From the NCBI GenBank assembly GCA_016934955.1, contig JAFGRY010000001.1, positions 1 through 54,166 of the forward strand: DNA of 54,166 nt. Reading direction: 5' to 3'. The notes under the pieces were generated by a model, which saw nothing but the letters and a program-made list of their open reading frames with translations, was not told the origin of the DNA and made no database searches. Position numbers and translations under genes: made by a program. Below are positions 17,548 to 26,664 of this stretch, in pieces (within the stretch, counting starts at the first letter, position 1; each line of letters opens with the position of its first letter). Source of the stretch: a bacterium (GTDB lineage: Bacteria > Zhuqueibacterota > QNDG01 > JAGLOF01).

Positions 17548-19637
17548 GAGTGCGCCAGTTTAAAGGGAATGCGTGCTCTGAATTCACTCTGTTTGCCGAC
17601 GTTCCACTGAGAGACAGGCCGCAGATAGCCGACGATCCGGGAATAAATTTCGGTCGCGCGTCCGCATTCGGGGCAGTATGCGGATTCGCCGTCGATGTAC
17701 CCGTGCTCGGGACAGATGCTGAACGTCGGCGTTATCGTGAAATAGGGGAGATGGTAGGTGTCGGTGATTTTTTTGATGAGCAGTTTCACGGAAGCGGAAT
17801 TGGGCAGCCGTTCACCGATAAAAATGTGCTGCACAGTGCCGCCGGTGTAGAGCGTCTGGAGAGGATCCTGTTTATCGAGGACATCGAAGATATCATCACT
17901 GAATTCCACGGGCAGCTGGGTTGAGTTGGTGTAGTACGGCTCCGCGCCGCTGCGGTAGGCATGTTCATTGGCGCAGACAATGTCCGGAAATTTCGCTTTG
18001 TCCAGTCGGGCGAGACTGTACGAGGTACCTTCGGCGGGGGTCGCTTCGAGGTTGTAGAGGTTGCCGGTCTCGATCTGGCAGGCCAGGAGCCTGTCACGCA
18101 TGTGGGTCAGGATCTCTCTGGCAAAAGCGCTGCTGCCTGAATGACCGATACCGACATCGAAAAAGTTGAGGCATGACTCGTTCATACCGACGATGCCGAC
18201 GGTGCCGAAATGATTGCTCCAGTACTGCCCCGATTTCGCTTTGATGTCCTGCAGGTAATGACGGGAATAGGGATAGAGACCGGAATCGGTGAACTGCTCG
18301 AGAATTTTACGTTTTATCTCAAGTGAAGAGACAGCCTTCTCGATAAGACTGTCCAGCCGTTTGATATAGTCATCCCGGTCGGCGGCGAGATACCCGATTC
18401 TGGGAAGATTTATCGTCACCACCCCGATTGACCCTGTCAGGGGGTTCGCGCCGAAAAGACCGCCGCCCCGCTTAGAGAGCGTCCGGTTGTCGAGCCTGAG
18501 ACGACAGCACATCGACCGGGTGTCTTCCGGGTTCATATCAGAGTTGACAAAGTTTGAAAAATAGGGAATACCGTATTTGGCGGTCATCTCCCAGATCGGT
18601 ATGAGCCTTTCATCATCCCAGGGAAAATCACGGGTGATGCTGTAGGTAGGGATGGGAAATGTGAACACGCGGCCTTTCGCGTCGCCTTCGGACATGACTT
18701 CTGCAAAGGCCCTGTTGAACAGGTACATTTCATCCTGGTAATCACCATAGACCGAGGACCCGGGCTTTCCTCCGATGATCACGGGCATGTCCCTGAGGAA
18801 CTCCGGAACGTGCAGATCGAGGCTGATATTGGTAAAGGGAGTCTGAAATCCGACTCGGGTCGGCACATTGATGTTGTACACGAACTCCTGCAGCGCCTGC
18901 TTTGTATCTTTATATGAAAGGTTGTCCTCTCTGATAAAGGGTGCGAGATAGGTGTCGAAATGGCTGAACGCCTGGGCCCCTGCGGCCTCTCCCTGAAGTG
19001 TGTAGAAAAAATTGATAATCTGACCAAGACATGAACGCAGATGACGGGCGGGACGTGCTTCGGTTTTCCCCGGTGCGCCTTTGAATCCGGAGGTCAGCAG
19101 CTGTTCGAGATCCCACCCGACACAGTAGACGGCGAGGATGTTCAGATCATGAATGTGAAGATCACCTTCGTTGTGCGCGTTTCTGATTTCCTCGGGATAG
19201 ATCTTGTTCAGCCAGTACTGGGAAGTGATGAGGGATGAAATGTGGTTGTTCAGCCCCTGGATGGAATAGTCCATATTACTGTTTTCATGCACACGCCAAT
19301 CCGTGCGCTGCAGGTAGGAATCGACGATGTCGGTGCTGATAATGGTCTTCACTTCCCGGATGTTTCGCCGCTGCTGCCGGTAGAGTATGTATGCTTTGGC
19401 CGTTTTCCGGAAGGGAGATTCCATGAGCACCTGCTCAACGGTGTCCTGAACGGTTTCGACGCCGGGCGATGTATCGGGCACCGTCTGGAGCCGGCGCATT
19501 ACATCGCCGGACAACCGCTGGGCGGTGTCAATATCGAATTCACCGGTTGCCCTGCCGGCTTTGAAAATGGCGATGGTGATCTTCGACCCGTCGAAATCGA
19601 CGGTCCGGCCGTCGCGCTTGCTAATAGTGGTAAACAC
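17544..19637 (-). CDS. nrdD: Anaerobic (class III) ribonucleoside-triphosphate reductase
   Basis: NrdD reduces ribonucleotides without oxygen or cobalamin. The 697 residues begin with an ATP-cone regulatory domain (about 1-95). The active-site region SMCCRLRLDN follows near residue 385. The C-terminus has zinc-binding cysteines in CPEHGY and CPECG, then the glycyl-radical loop RIVGYLRPVSQWNVGK. The start is GTG behind a perfect AGGAGG. Only 22 bases separate it from the stop of the preceding outer-membrane gene, with no terminator between, so it is probably read from the upstream riboswitch transcript. Confidence 0.95.
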   Translation of the reverse strand: MFTTISKRDGRTVDFDGSKITIAIFKAGRATGEFDIDTAQRLSGDVMRRLQTVPDTSPGVETVQDTVEQVLMESPFRKTAKAYILYRQQRRNIREVKTIISTDIVDSYLQRTDWRVHENSNMDYSIQGLNNHISSLITSQYWLNKIYPEEIRNAHNEGDLHIHDLNILAVYCVGWDLEQLLTSGFKGAPGKTEARPARHLRSCLGQIINFFYTLQGEAAGAQAFSHFDTYLAPFIREDNLSYKDTKQALQEFVYNINVPTRVGFQTPFTNISLDLHVPEFLRDMPVIIGGKPGSSVYGDYQDEMYLFNRAFAEVMSEGDAKGRVFTFPIPTYSITRDFPWDDERLIPIWEMTAKYGIPYFSNFVNSDMNPEDTRSMCCRLRLDNRTLSKRGGGLFGANPLTGSIGVVTINLPRIGYLAADRDDYIKRLDSLIEKAVSSLEIKRKILEQFTDSGLYPYSRHYLQDIKAKSGQYWSNHFGTVGIVGMNESCLNFFDVGIGHSGSSAFAREILTHMRDRLLACQIETGNLYNLEATPAEGTSYSLARLDKAKFPDIVCANEHAYRSGAEPYYTNSTQLPVEFSDDIFDVLDKQDPLQTLYTGGTVQHIFIGERLPNSASVKLLIKKITDTYHLPYFTITPTFSICPEHGYIDGESAYCPECGRATEIYSRIVGYLRPVSQWNVGKQSEFRARIPFKLAHS

Positions 19638-19659
19638 ACTTTCCTCCTGATAGGGCGGA

Positions 19660-21483
19660 TTAATCGAGAAACGTCCAGCAGAGACTCATACGCAGGCTCC
19701 GGCCCCTGAGAGGCGCCTGAACGAACAGTTCCTGCGTGCTGTTGAGGATATTGTCGAGGGCCACTGATACCCGTGCGTTTTCGATGACAACGGCATCGAT
19801 GACGGCATCCAGTGTTGTACCGGACGGCACAGGTGCCTGCTGCGCCTGTTCCATGAACAGCGGTGAGCAGGGTGTCCATGATGACCTGTATCTGAGGGCG
19901 ACGGTAGTCCTGAGCTTGAGATCACCGGAAAAGTAGTCCCGCCGCCAGCTGAGGGCGGTCCTGCCCGAAAACGGAGGCGCCGCCTGACAGGGGGTATCCT
20001 GATCATGGGCGGTGAACGAAGAGACGAGTTCAAGTCCGGGGAAAAGGGCGAGGTGCAGGTCTGCGGTGAGGCTGAGAAACGCATCCGAGCCGGTGTTTGT
20101 GTAGCGCTGCAGGGTGTCCCGGTACGCGGATGCGGTGATGCGATTGGAAATACCCGTAATTCCCGGCTGCATGGTCAGGGCGAAGCCGCCGGTGGAAAAT
20201 ACCAGCGGAATACGCAGGGCGACCGATCGTTCGGGAGAGAGCGATTCGTTCGCGGCGAAAGCGGTCAGTATCCCGGGGGCGCCGGCCGTGTCAGAGGGGA
20301 GAAATGATACGGGGAAACCGAATCGCTCTCCCAGGGTCGGTTCTCTTACCAGGCTGCCGACATAGAGGCCCAATCCGAAAGTGCCGGAGAGTCGCATGTA
20401 GAGTGTGCCGGAACCGGTGACATAGGGCCGGCCGTCCCCTGAAAGCTGAATGGTTGCGTCGGCATTACCGGAAAACCGTTCTCCCGGCTGCGGCTGCAGC
20501 AGCAGTGAGAACCGGTGATGGCTGCTTGCCGCCCGGGGGCCTGTGAGCGGTGCGGCGGCGCTCCGGCTGAGTTCTTCGCTGAGGCTGAACGCTGCAAGCG
20601 CTCCCCTGAACTGCTGATTGAGCGTGATCCGGGTGCGGTAAACGGGAATGATCCTGCGCCGGCCGCCCGCACGCTCGTAAAAGGAAAATTCGTCGGCCGC
20701 ATGGTGCAGAGTGATGTCGACATCCGCGGCCGGAGATACGATCCGTGTGCTCAGTGCATGGTCGTAGCGAATGCGCTGCCGGCGGGGCTGGTGGAGCCGG
20801 GTGGAGTCGCCTGGCAGGGCGAGGGTAAACGGGAGATTTATTTTCGTCCGGTTTTGCAGGATCCGGTATGAGATGGCGACACGCTTCGACGGACGGTAGA
20901 AGATGGAGGCTCTGACAGCCTGTTTTTTCAGGTAGGACAGCGAATCCGAAACCGTGTTGTTTTGCAGCTGGACGCCGGCAGCCATCGTCAGGTTCGAGGT
21001 GATCCGCTGATCGTATGACACGTCGAGCTCATTGAATTTACCGGCGCCCGAGCGGTAAAAAATACGGGTGCGCGGCTTTTCTTCGTGAGGCGGAAGAGAG
21101 GTACATGTCAGCACCCCTCCGGGAGCGCTGATGCCGTAGATGCTGTTCCGGTGCCACCCGATTCCGGCAAGTGCGGCGGCGGGAACAAGGTTGAGGTCGT
21201 TTTCGCCTGTCCAGGGATCGGTGAGCTGCATGCCGTCGAAGAGGACAACAGAATTGGCGGGTGTCAGCCCGTTGCCGCTGAAGAGACTCCAATATCCTGG
21301 AAGATCGGTCCGGTAGGGGAATATCCCTGAAAATGGCTCCAGCAGTTCTTCGGGCAAGCGGGCGCTTATCCGCCAGAGACGGTCCTGTCCGAGCGAGTCC
21401 GCGAAAACACCATGCTGCACCGCGGGACGGGCCTCCGGCGCCGCGCACAGGAGAACAAAGGAGACGATAATGATGTTTTTCAT
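19660..21483 (-). CDS. Plug-domain outer-membrane beta-barrel protein (TonB-dependent-receptor-like)
   Basis: The 607-residue protein starts with a signal peptide (MKNIIIVSFVLLCAAPEARP). A plug-like region lies around residues 60-130, with SVVLFDGMQLTDP and GISAPGGVLTC resembling the plug of TonB-dependent receptors. The rest alternates in the manner of transmembrane beta-strands and ends CWTFLD. It lacks the CarboxypepD_reg domain seen in the btuB-like gene, and no TonB box could be placed. Its start overlaps the ECF S-component stop by four bases. By context it may take part in corrinoid or another metabolite's uptake; substrate unknown. Confidence 0.72.
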   Translation of the reverse strand: MKNIIIVSFVLLCAAPEARPAVQHGVFADSLGQDRLWRISARLPEELLEPFSGIFPYRTDLPGYWSLFSGNGLTPANSVVLFDGMQLTDPWTGENDLNLVPAAALAGIGWHRNSIYGISAPGGVLTCTSLPPHEEKPRTRIFYRSGAGKFNELDVSYDQRITSNLTMAAGVQLQNNTVSDSLSYLKKQAVRASIFYRPSKRVAISYRILQNRTKINLPFTLALPGDSTRLHQPRRQRIRYDHALSTRIVSPAADVDITLHHAADEFSFYERAGGRRRIIPVYRTRITLNQQFRGALAAFSLSEELSRSAAAPLTGPRAASSHHRFSLLLQPQPGERFSGNADATIQLSGDGRPYVTGSGTLYMRLSGTFGLGLYVGSLVREPTLGERFGFPVSFLPSDTAGAPGILTAFAANESLSPERSVALRIPLVFSTGGFALTMQPGITGISNRITASAYRDTLQRYTNTGSDAFLSLTADLHLALFPGLELVSSFTAHDQDTPCQAAPPFSGRTALSWRRDYFSGDLKLRTTVALRYRSSWTPCSPLFMEQAQQAPVPSGTTLDAVIDAVVIENARVSVALDNILNSTQELFVQAPLRGRSLRMSLCWTFLD

Positions 21484-22046
21484 TTTTTGCCTGTCTGCAG
21501 TGAAACGAATCCCAGCAGTCCGTTGGTTTCAAAGGTCTCTATCAGTATCGGCACAATGATCAGAAAAATGATGAAATTACCGGCGATATGGGTCAGATAG
21601 AATCCGATGCCGGTGATACAGCTCATCAGGAACCGGTTCGCGGGCAATCCCATGAACAGCAGGTAGCCGAGTGTGGTCATGACGGCGAAATTAAGGGACA
21701 GCGCGGCTCCGGCAAGACCTGTCTGAAGGTGCCGAACCGCGGTATGTGACGAGCCGATCCTGCGGTAGATGCCGCCGGATATACCGGTAATACTCATGGC
21801 CAGGACCATGGATATGAAGAGGGGCGGCGACGCGACACCAAAGGGATTTACCGCCGCGTATATCGATTCGGTGACAAATCCGATACCCGCCCCGCATTTC
21901 CAGCCGGTCACATACCCGGCTATGAAAATGGTGGCGGTCACCAGTTCTATATTGGGAACGGAACTCAGGCTGTATCCCAGAGTGACGCCAAGGGCGATGA
22001 ACATGGCGCAGACAGTCAGTTTATGTATCATCGGTTTCATATCCAT
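21480..22046 (-). CDS. ECF transporter S component, probably for cobalamin or a precursor
   Basis: The 188 residues form about five or six hydrophobic helices in the pattern of ECF-type substrate-binding S components. The GYVTGWKCGAGIGF and YAAVNPFG segments resemble that superfamily. S components need a shared EcfA/A'/T module, which is not in the window. Substrate is inferred only from the B12 riboswitch and the receptor upstream; CbrT-type S components for cobalamin are known in Firmicutes. Two starts, 22046 and 22040, are possible and neither has a good Shine-Dalgarno. It overlaps the next gene by four bases. Confidence 0.75.
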   Translation of the reverse strand: MDMKPMIHKLTVCAMFIALGVTLGYSLSSVPNIELVTATIFIAGYVTGWKCGAGIGFVTESIYAAVNPFGVASPPLFISMVLAMSITGISGGIYRRIGSSHTAVRHLQTGLAGAALSLNFAVMTTLGYLLFMGLPANRFLMSCITGIGFYLTHIAGNFIIFLIIVPILIETFETNGLLGFVSLQTGKK

Positions 22047-22119
22047 TCAAATGTAGCATTATTGCCTCTGAAATGCAAGGGATTGTCTCCCGCCTTCAGT
22101 GATGGTATCGCCGGGACGC

Positions 22120-24045
22120 CTATTTGAGAAGCGTCATTTTTTGAATTGCCGTGTGTTCGCCGCAGTTCATGCGGCAGATATAGATGCCGCTGGCAACATG
22201 GCTGTTACTGCTGTCGGTGCCATCCCAGGTGAGGCGGTGTATTCCTGCTTCCCGCGTGCCGGAGACAAGTGTCCTGATGCGCCGGCCAGTGACGCTGTAG
22301 ACGCTGATGGTCACCTCGGTCCTCCGCGGAAGGGAATACTCAACGGTTGTCCGGGCGTTGAACGGATTCGGATAATTGGAGGAGAGCGACCACGCTGCTG
22401 CTGATTCCCCGCCTTCAGGACGTGTGCGGGCGTCCGTGGTACTGGCATGCACGGCGACCACCGCATCGAGGTCGAAATCCCCGCCCCCGGACGGCTCCTG
22501 CCAGATATCGCCCATGTCCCGGATGGTGATGAAAGAGATCCAGTCGAGGCCGACTGCATCGAGGTCGAATTGATCGCCTCCGGAAAGGGCCGGATCCTCG
22601 GGATGCTGATTGTCAAGGATGGGATGCATGCCGGCGAGTCCGCTGCCGGTGAGGGTGTCCCAGGGGAAGGTGACCCAGGTGAGCCCGTCCTGACTGACGC
22701 TGACAATGGCCGCTTCGATATAGACATCACCGGACCACGTCTGAAAGCAGTTTTCAAATATCGTGAAGTCGGGGCCGGGTCCGTTGACGATGATGTTGTC
22801 GGTGAACTCGAGTGTGATGCTTCCTCCGGTGCCGAGTGAGAGAATCTCCTGGGGCTTGTTGCTGGGATTGGTCGCGTTGACCGCGGGGTCGGGATCCGGC
22901 GGCCCCAGTATGTTTGCCGGGAAGTAATTGGCACCGAACCCGGCGTCGGGCCCCGGTGTAAAGGCGGCCACCCGGTCGGGCCACGGGTCGGGCCTGCCCA
23001 GCGGTTCCATTATCGCCAGATCCATGGCACTCATGCCGAAGGGATAGGTGGCGGTAACGGTGTCTGTCTCCGTGCTGAACCGCTGCACCGTGCCGTCGGT
23101 CTGGCAGGTGATCCAGATGCACGCTTCCACCGGATCCCAGTGAAGCCGGCTCGCACCCGCGCCTACGGGTATGGGGGTATCGGCTCCCCGCAGCACCGAT
23201 CCCGTACAGGCATCATAGACATAGATGTGGCCGTGCTTTTCGTCTCCCCAGGCGCAGCAGTATCCCTTTCCCGCAGGCGTAATGACCAGGTCGCCGGGCT
23301 GACCGCCGATCTCGATCGTATCGACGACCGCGGCTGTGTAGGATGGCGGTGCCCAGCGGTTGATGACGGCGATCCTGCCCGGCTGCTGCGCGTAATCTCC
23401 GGTACAGAGAACATGGATATAGGTGCCTCCCCAGCCATCGGGGTCTGGCGATTTTGCCAGCATCTGCGGATTGACCGGCACCGGTATGCCGGCAATGACC
23501 GAGTCGGTGATAATATCGACCAGCGAAACACTCCCCTGCCCGTAGGACGACCACCCTTTTAGATTGGTGTTGGTTATCCAGGCCTCGTTATCGACAACCA
23601 CAATTCCCTGGGGCGCCGGGCCCACGGGAATCCGCTTCAGGATCTGCCCGGAAGTGAGATCGAGGCGGGAAATGGAACTGTCCCGCTGGTTGGTTACGTA
23701 GGCCTGGGCGCAGCTGACAGGTGCCATAGACCAGGGATTGGATCCGGCCGGCAGCGGAATGCTGGACAGGAATGCCGGATCGTCCATGGGATCGAGCACC
23801 CGGATTTCATCCGGCACTGAATTGACAAGATAGATCCTGTCATTGAATGAAAGTATCTGATTCGGGGTCACGCCGACATTCCTGATACAGTTATTGCTGA
23901 TCGTTCCCGTTTCCATGTTCATGGTCGAGAGTGAGTTGGCCCCCCAGCCGTTGAGCACGTACATGGTGCGGGGGAGTTCCTGGGCGGTAAGTATTCCCCT
24001 GATAATGACAACACATGCGGCGGCTGCGAATGGTACACGGTTCAT
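22120..24045 (-). CDS. Secreted YncE-type beta-propeller protein with FlgD-like C-terminal tail, possible BtuG analogue
   Basis: After a signal peptide, residues about 25-345 form YncE/NHL-like propeller repeats (for example MYVLNGWGANSLSTMN, VPDEIRVLDP, GQILKRIPVG). Residues about 360-540 form a second domain with LGTGGSITLEF, GPGPDFTIFEN and FDLDAVGLDW, seen in many surface proteins. The last 85 residues start SSNYPNPFN and resemble FlgD-like or T9SS-type sorting tails. The gene follows btuB after five bases. In Bacteroides the BtuG propeller captures B12 at the cell surface beside BtuB; the same job is inferred here from position and fold, not from close identity. Confidence 0.7.
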   Translation of the reverse strand: MNRVPFAAAACVVIIRGILTAQELPRTMYVLNGWGANSLSTMNMETGTISNNCIRNVGVTPNQILSFNDRIYLVNSVPDEIRVLDPMDDPAFLSSIPLPAGSNPWSMAPVSCAQAYVTNQRDSSISRLDLTSGQILKRIPVGPAPQGIVVVDNEAWITNTNLKGWSSYGQGSVSLVDIITDSVIAGIPVPVNPQMLAKSPDPDGWGGTYIHVLCTGDYAQQPGRIAVINRWAPPSYTAAVVDTIEIGGQPGDLVITPAGKGYCCAWGDEKHGHIYVYDACTGSVLRGADTPIPVGAGASRLHWDPVEACIWITCQTDGTVQRFSTETDTVTATYPFGMSAMDLAIMEPLGRPDPWPDRVAAFTPGPDAGFGANYFPANILGPPDPDPAVNATNPSNKPQEILSLGTGGSITLEFTDNIIVNGPGPDFTIFENCFQTWSGDVYIEAAIVSVSQDGLTWVTFPWDTLTGSGLAGMHPILDNQHPEDPALSGGDQFDLDAVGLDWISFITIRDMGDIWQEPSGGGDFDLDAVVAVHASTTDARTRPEGGESAAAWSLSSNYPNPFNARTTVEYSLPRRTEVTISVYSVTGRRIRTLVSGTREAGIHRLTWDGTDSSNSHVASGIYICRMNCGEHTAIQKMTLLK

Positions 24046-24050
24046 GGCGG

Positions 24051-26264
24051 TTACCTTATATTGAGGTTCGGTGTTATGTCTATGCTGATAAAGAGTCGTC
24101 TTCCCGGCAGAACCATGCGTTCAATGATCTCATACCGGGTGTCCAGGAGATTGTGTGCCTCACATGACAAAACGGCAGTGAAATAGCTGAAGACAAGGGT
24201 TCGTGAGAGTGTCAGATCAATGGTGCTGAATGGGTCGCTCCAGCTGGTATTGGCTTCGTTGAGGGCGCGTCTGCCGGTGCGGGCATAGGTGCACACGATC
24301 TCTCCCAGCCGGGTGTGCCAGGAGAGCGATGCCTTGAATGACCGCAGTGGCCGATACGGAAGGATGGTATTATCCGTTATCCGATTGCCGCTCTTGTTCC
24401 GGGGATCGAGGATGGTGAGTGCGGTCCGGGCGTGCAGCGAGCCCGATACTGATTCCCACTCCGCGAGCCATTCCGACCCGGTGATACGGGCATCGGTGTT
24501 ATAGGGACGGAATACTTCAAAGCTTCCGAGCCGCCAGCTGATGAGGTCCTGTATGCGGTCACGAAAAACGGTGCATTCCAGTCTCGCAATCCCGGCAGCA
24601 TGGCAGACAAGTCCAAACGATGCCTGGGTGTGAATGCTTTTTTCCGGCAGCAGATCGGGCTTGCCCTGAATGCGGGCATCCTGATAGAAGAGGTCCGCGA
24701 AGGTGGGTGCCCTGAAATTGCCGCTGCGGTCGAAGCCGGTGTAGAGCTGCAGCGGTCCCTGCCAGTTTATCCGGCCGCTGATTCCGGGGCTGACCATCGA
24801 TTCGCGGCGGACGCGGGCGCCTGCGCGGGAGGTGATACCGTCATAGCGAAGTGAGGGGGAAAGGATCGCCCGTACGGAAACAGCGGGGATGGAACATGCT
24901 GCAGTCTGCATGAGTGAAAGCGACTGCGAAAGATCGCGGGCGTTACCGACGGGAGACGAATCGTCGAGAAGGTCACGGTCGCTGAAGGAGATCATACCCA
25001 TCTCCCAGGACGCTCTGCCGGAGAGCCAGGGAGCGATGGGTGCCCTGAAGACGGTTTCAGTTCGCAAAGAGCCGATCCGGTCACGGTAATTGTATTCAGG
25101 ATATCGCCGGTCCCTGAGTTCCGTATCCGGCGGATAGATATTTGTATTGTGAATCCGGGTGACGCCCGCCTGCAGCGACAGAGAGAGCAGCGAACGGCTG
25201 AATCCGATCCGGTATTGGGCGCGCATCTGTTTACGGGTTGTCATCACCCGGGCCGAGGGTGTCCAGGTGAATACCTGGCCGGGAAGTCCTCTGTCGCTGC
25301 ATTCGATGCCCCCCTGAAGAACCGCTTCGTGGCGGCCGCTCCGGAAACCGGATTTGAAAAACCAGTTTGTAAGGGATATGTCGGCATTTCTCCGGATTTC
25401 ATTCAGCAGGGTGTCACCCGGGGCGGTGTAGGAGAACGGATACCGGTTCCTGTCGACATGACGGGTGAGGGCGGTGAGGAAGGTCAGGTTTCCGGTCCTG
25501 ACGGTCAATCGGGGAGAGACGAGCAGGCTGCCGAACGTCCCGGACTGAACGCGGACCTGCACACGGCCGCTGTCGGGGGTTATGGTTTTAATGTCGATCA
25601 CCCCGCCGATGGCGCCGCTGCCGTAGAGGGACGATCCGCCGCCCTTCTTTATCGTGATGGTATCAATCAGTTCCAGGGGAACGAGCGAAAGATCGGCGCT
25701 GCCGTCCCGGTGATTGTTGAGAGGAGCGCCGTCGACCAGTACCAGCACCTGGTTCGCCTGGCTGCCGCGAATGGAGAGCCGGCTGGAACCGGTCCGGGAT
25801 TCAGGATCGATATCGAGCCCGGGAATGCTTTTCAGCAGGTCGGGAAGCGTGGAGGCGCCGCCGGTTCGAATATCCTTCTGAGAGAGAATGAGTGTGCCGG
25901 GAAGAGGAGACGCTTCGCCGCTGAAACCGGTTACCGTAACCCCGGCGAGCTCCACGGTGACCGGGTGCAGCCTGAAGACCAGATCGGCCGTTCGTCCGGT
26001 GCTGACCCGTATATCTTCTTCCCGGGGCGCATATCCCATATAGGTGACGGTGATACTGTAGGTCCCCTGAAGCAGGTTTTCAAAGCAGAAACGGCCGGTC
26101 GCGTCGGTAACGGTGCCGAGGCCGCTTCCGCGGATGGTGACATGCGCGCCTGCCAGCGGTATGTTGGTCAGGGCGTCACTAACCCGGCCGGTTATGGTAT
26201 GGCTGCTCTGAGCGGCAATGCCGGTCGCAGCGATGAGGATAATGAGGAGGTGCCAGCGTTTCAT
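24051..26264 (-). CDS. btuB: TonB-dependent cobalamin receptor, BtuB-like
   Basis: The 737-residue protein has a signal peptide, a CarboxypepD_reg-like domain (about 22-105, with ITGRVSDALTNIPLAGAHV), a plug domain (about 115-220, with LVLVDGAPLNNHRDG and GSGAIGGVIDIKT) and a 22-strand-type barrel. ATG 26264 is chosen because the frame upstream runs through the riboswitch terminator. The Shine-Dalgarno is poor. Direct control by a cobalamin riboswitch gives the substrate. Unusually, the C-terminal residue is arginine rather than phenylalanine or tryptophan. The symbol is by analogy. Confidence 0.88.
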   Translation of the reverse strand: MKRWHLLIILIAATGIAAQSSHTITGRVSDALTNIPLAGAHVTIRGSGLGTVTDATGRFCFENLLQGTYSITVTYMGYAPREEDIRVSTGRTADLVFRLHPVTVELAGVTVTGFSGEASPLPGTLILSQKDIRTGGASTLPDLLKSIPGLDIDPESRTGSSRLSIRGSQANQVLVLVDGAPLNNHRDGSADLSLVPLELIDTITIKKGGGSSLYGSGAIGGVIDIKTITPDSGRVQVRVQSGTFGSLLVSPRLTVRTGNLTFLTALTRHVDRNRYPFSYTAPGDTLLNEIRRNADISLTNWFFKSGFRSGRHEAVLQGGIECSDRGLPGQVFTWTPSARVMTTRKQMRAQYRIGFSRSLLSLSLQAGVTRIHNTNIYPPDTELRDRRYPEYNYRDRIGSLRTETVFRAPIAPWLSGRASWEMGMISFSDRDLLDDSSPVGNARDLSQSLSLMQTAACSIPAVSVRAILSPSLRYDGITSRAGARVRRESMVSPGISGRINWQGPLQLYTGFDRSGNFRAPTFADLFYQDARIQGKPDLLPEKSIHTQASFGLVCHAAGIARLECTVFRDRIQDLISWRLGSFEVFRPYNTDARITGSEWLAEWESVSGSLHARTALTILDPRNKSGNRITDNTILPYRPLRSFKASLSWHTRLGEIVCTYARTGRRALNEANTSWSDPFSTIDLTLSRTLVFSYFTAVLSCEAHNLLDTRYEIIERMVLPGRRLFISIDITPNLNIR

Positions 26265-26299
26265 GTGCGTTTCATAAACGGCGGGCAGGGGAGGGATAG

Positions 26300-26334
26300 A
26301 AAAAGTCCCAACTCCGCTCGAGCAGTGTTGGGAC
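26300..26334 (-). terminator. Riboswitch-controlled intrinsic terminator
   Basis: On the minus strand an 8-base stem (GTCCCAAC pairing with GTTGGGAC), extended by an inner GCTCGAGC palindrome, is followed by five T. It lies between the cobalamin aptamer and the btuB start. It is the obvious expression platform: with B12 bound, transcription should stop here. A TGGATT-containing stretch near 26349-26357 could pair with its left arm as an antiterminator. Confidence 0.8.
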
Positions 26335-26386
26335 AGATATGTATCTGCAATCCAAACCCTTCCCGCGAAGGTTGTACGGATCAAAT

Positions 26387-26549
26387 GATCATGCGGCAGG
26401 TCTCCTGGCTCTGGGGTTATATCCTACTGGTCTCGCCTTCCCGTTTAATTAACAGTGGCCTTGGTGAGACGTTCGTATCCCATTACAGTAGCGGGGCTGC
26501 GGCGGCTTTTCACCGCCTTCCCTATTATCCCGTGAGGGACCGTATGATC
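26387..26549 (-). ncRNA. Cobalamin riboswitch aptamer
   Basis: Read on the minus strand, the core has the conserved AGGGAAGGCGGTGAAAA and GCAGCCCCGCTACTGT elements (about 26479-26526). The closing part has GAGCCAGGAGACCTGCC (about 26397-26415). A P1-like stem joins GATCATACGG (26540-26549) to CCGCATGATC (26387-26396). This is the B12-element class that shuts down expression when adenosylcobalamin or a related corrinoid is bound. It sits 120 bases before btuB, with a terminator between. Confidence 0.93.
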
Positions 26550-26664
26550 GGTTATGGTTGCTGCCGGCTGTAACCTACGGAAGAGACAGATAAAATGCAA
26601 CAGAATTTTTCATTATTTTAATCGGAATCCCGATCCCGATCCGGCGATGACGGCCTGCGGCTGA

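Noticed and set aside
22050..22078. Possible minus-strand promoter (TTGCAT, 17 bases, TACATT) before the ECF gene
   Set aside because: Both boxes match poorly. If real, it would partly uncouple the ECF, OMP and nrdDG genes from the riboswitch, so it deserves a transcript-start test.
25149..26573. A 474-codon plus-strand frame opposite btuB and the riboswitch
   Set aside because: It runs antisense through a well-supported receptor gene and through the riboswitch, has no family resemblance or ribosome-binding site, and is explained by GC-rich codon use on the other strand.
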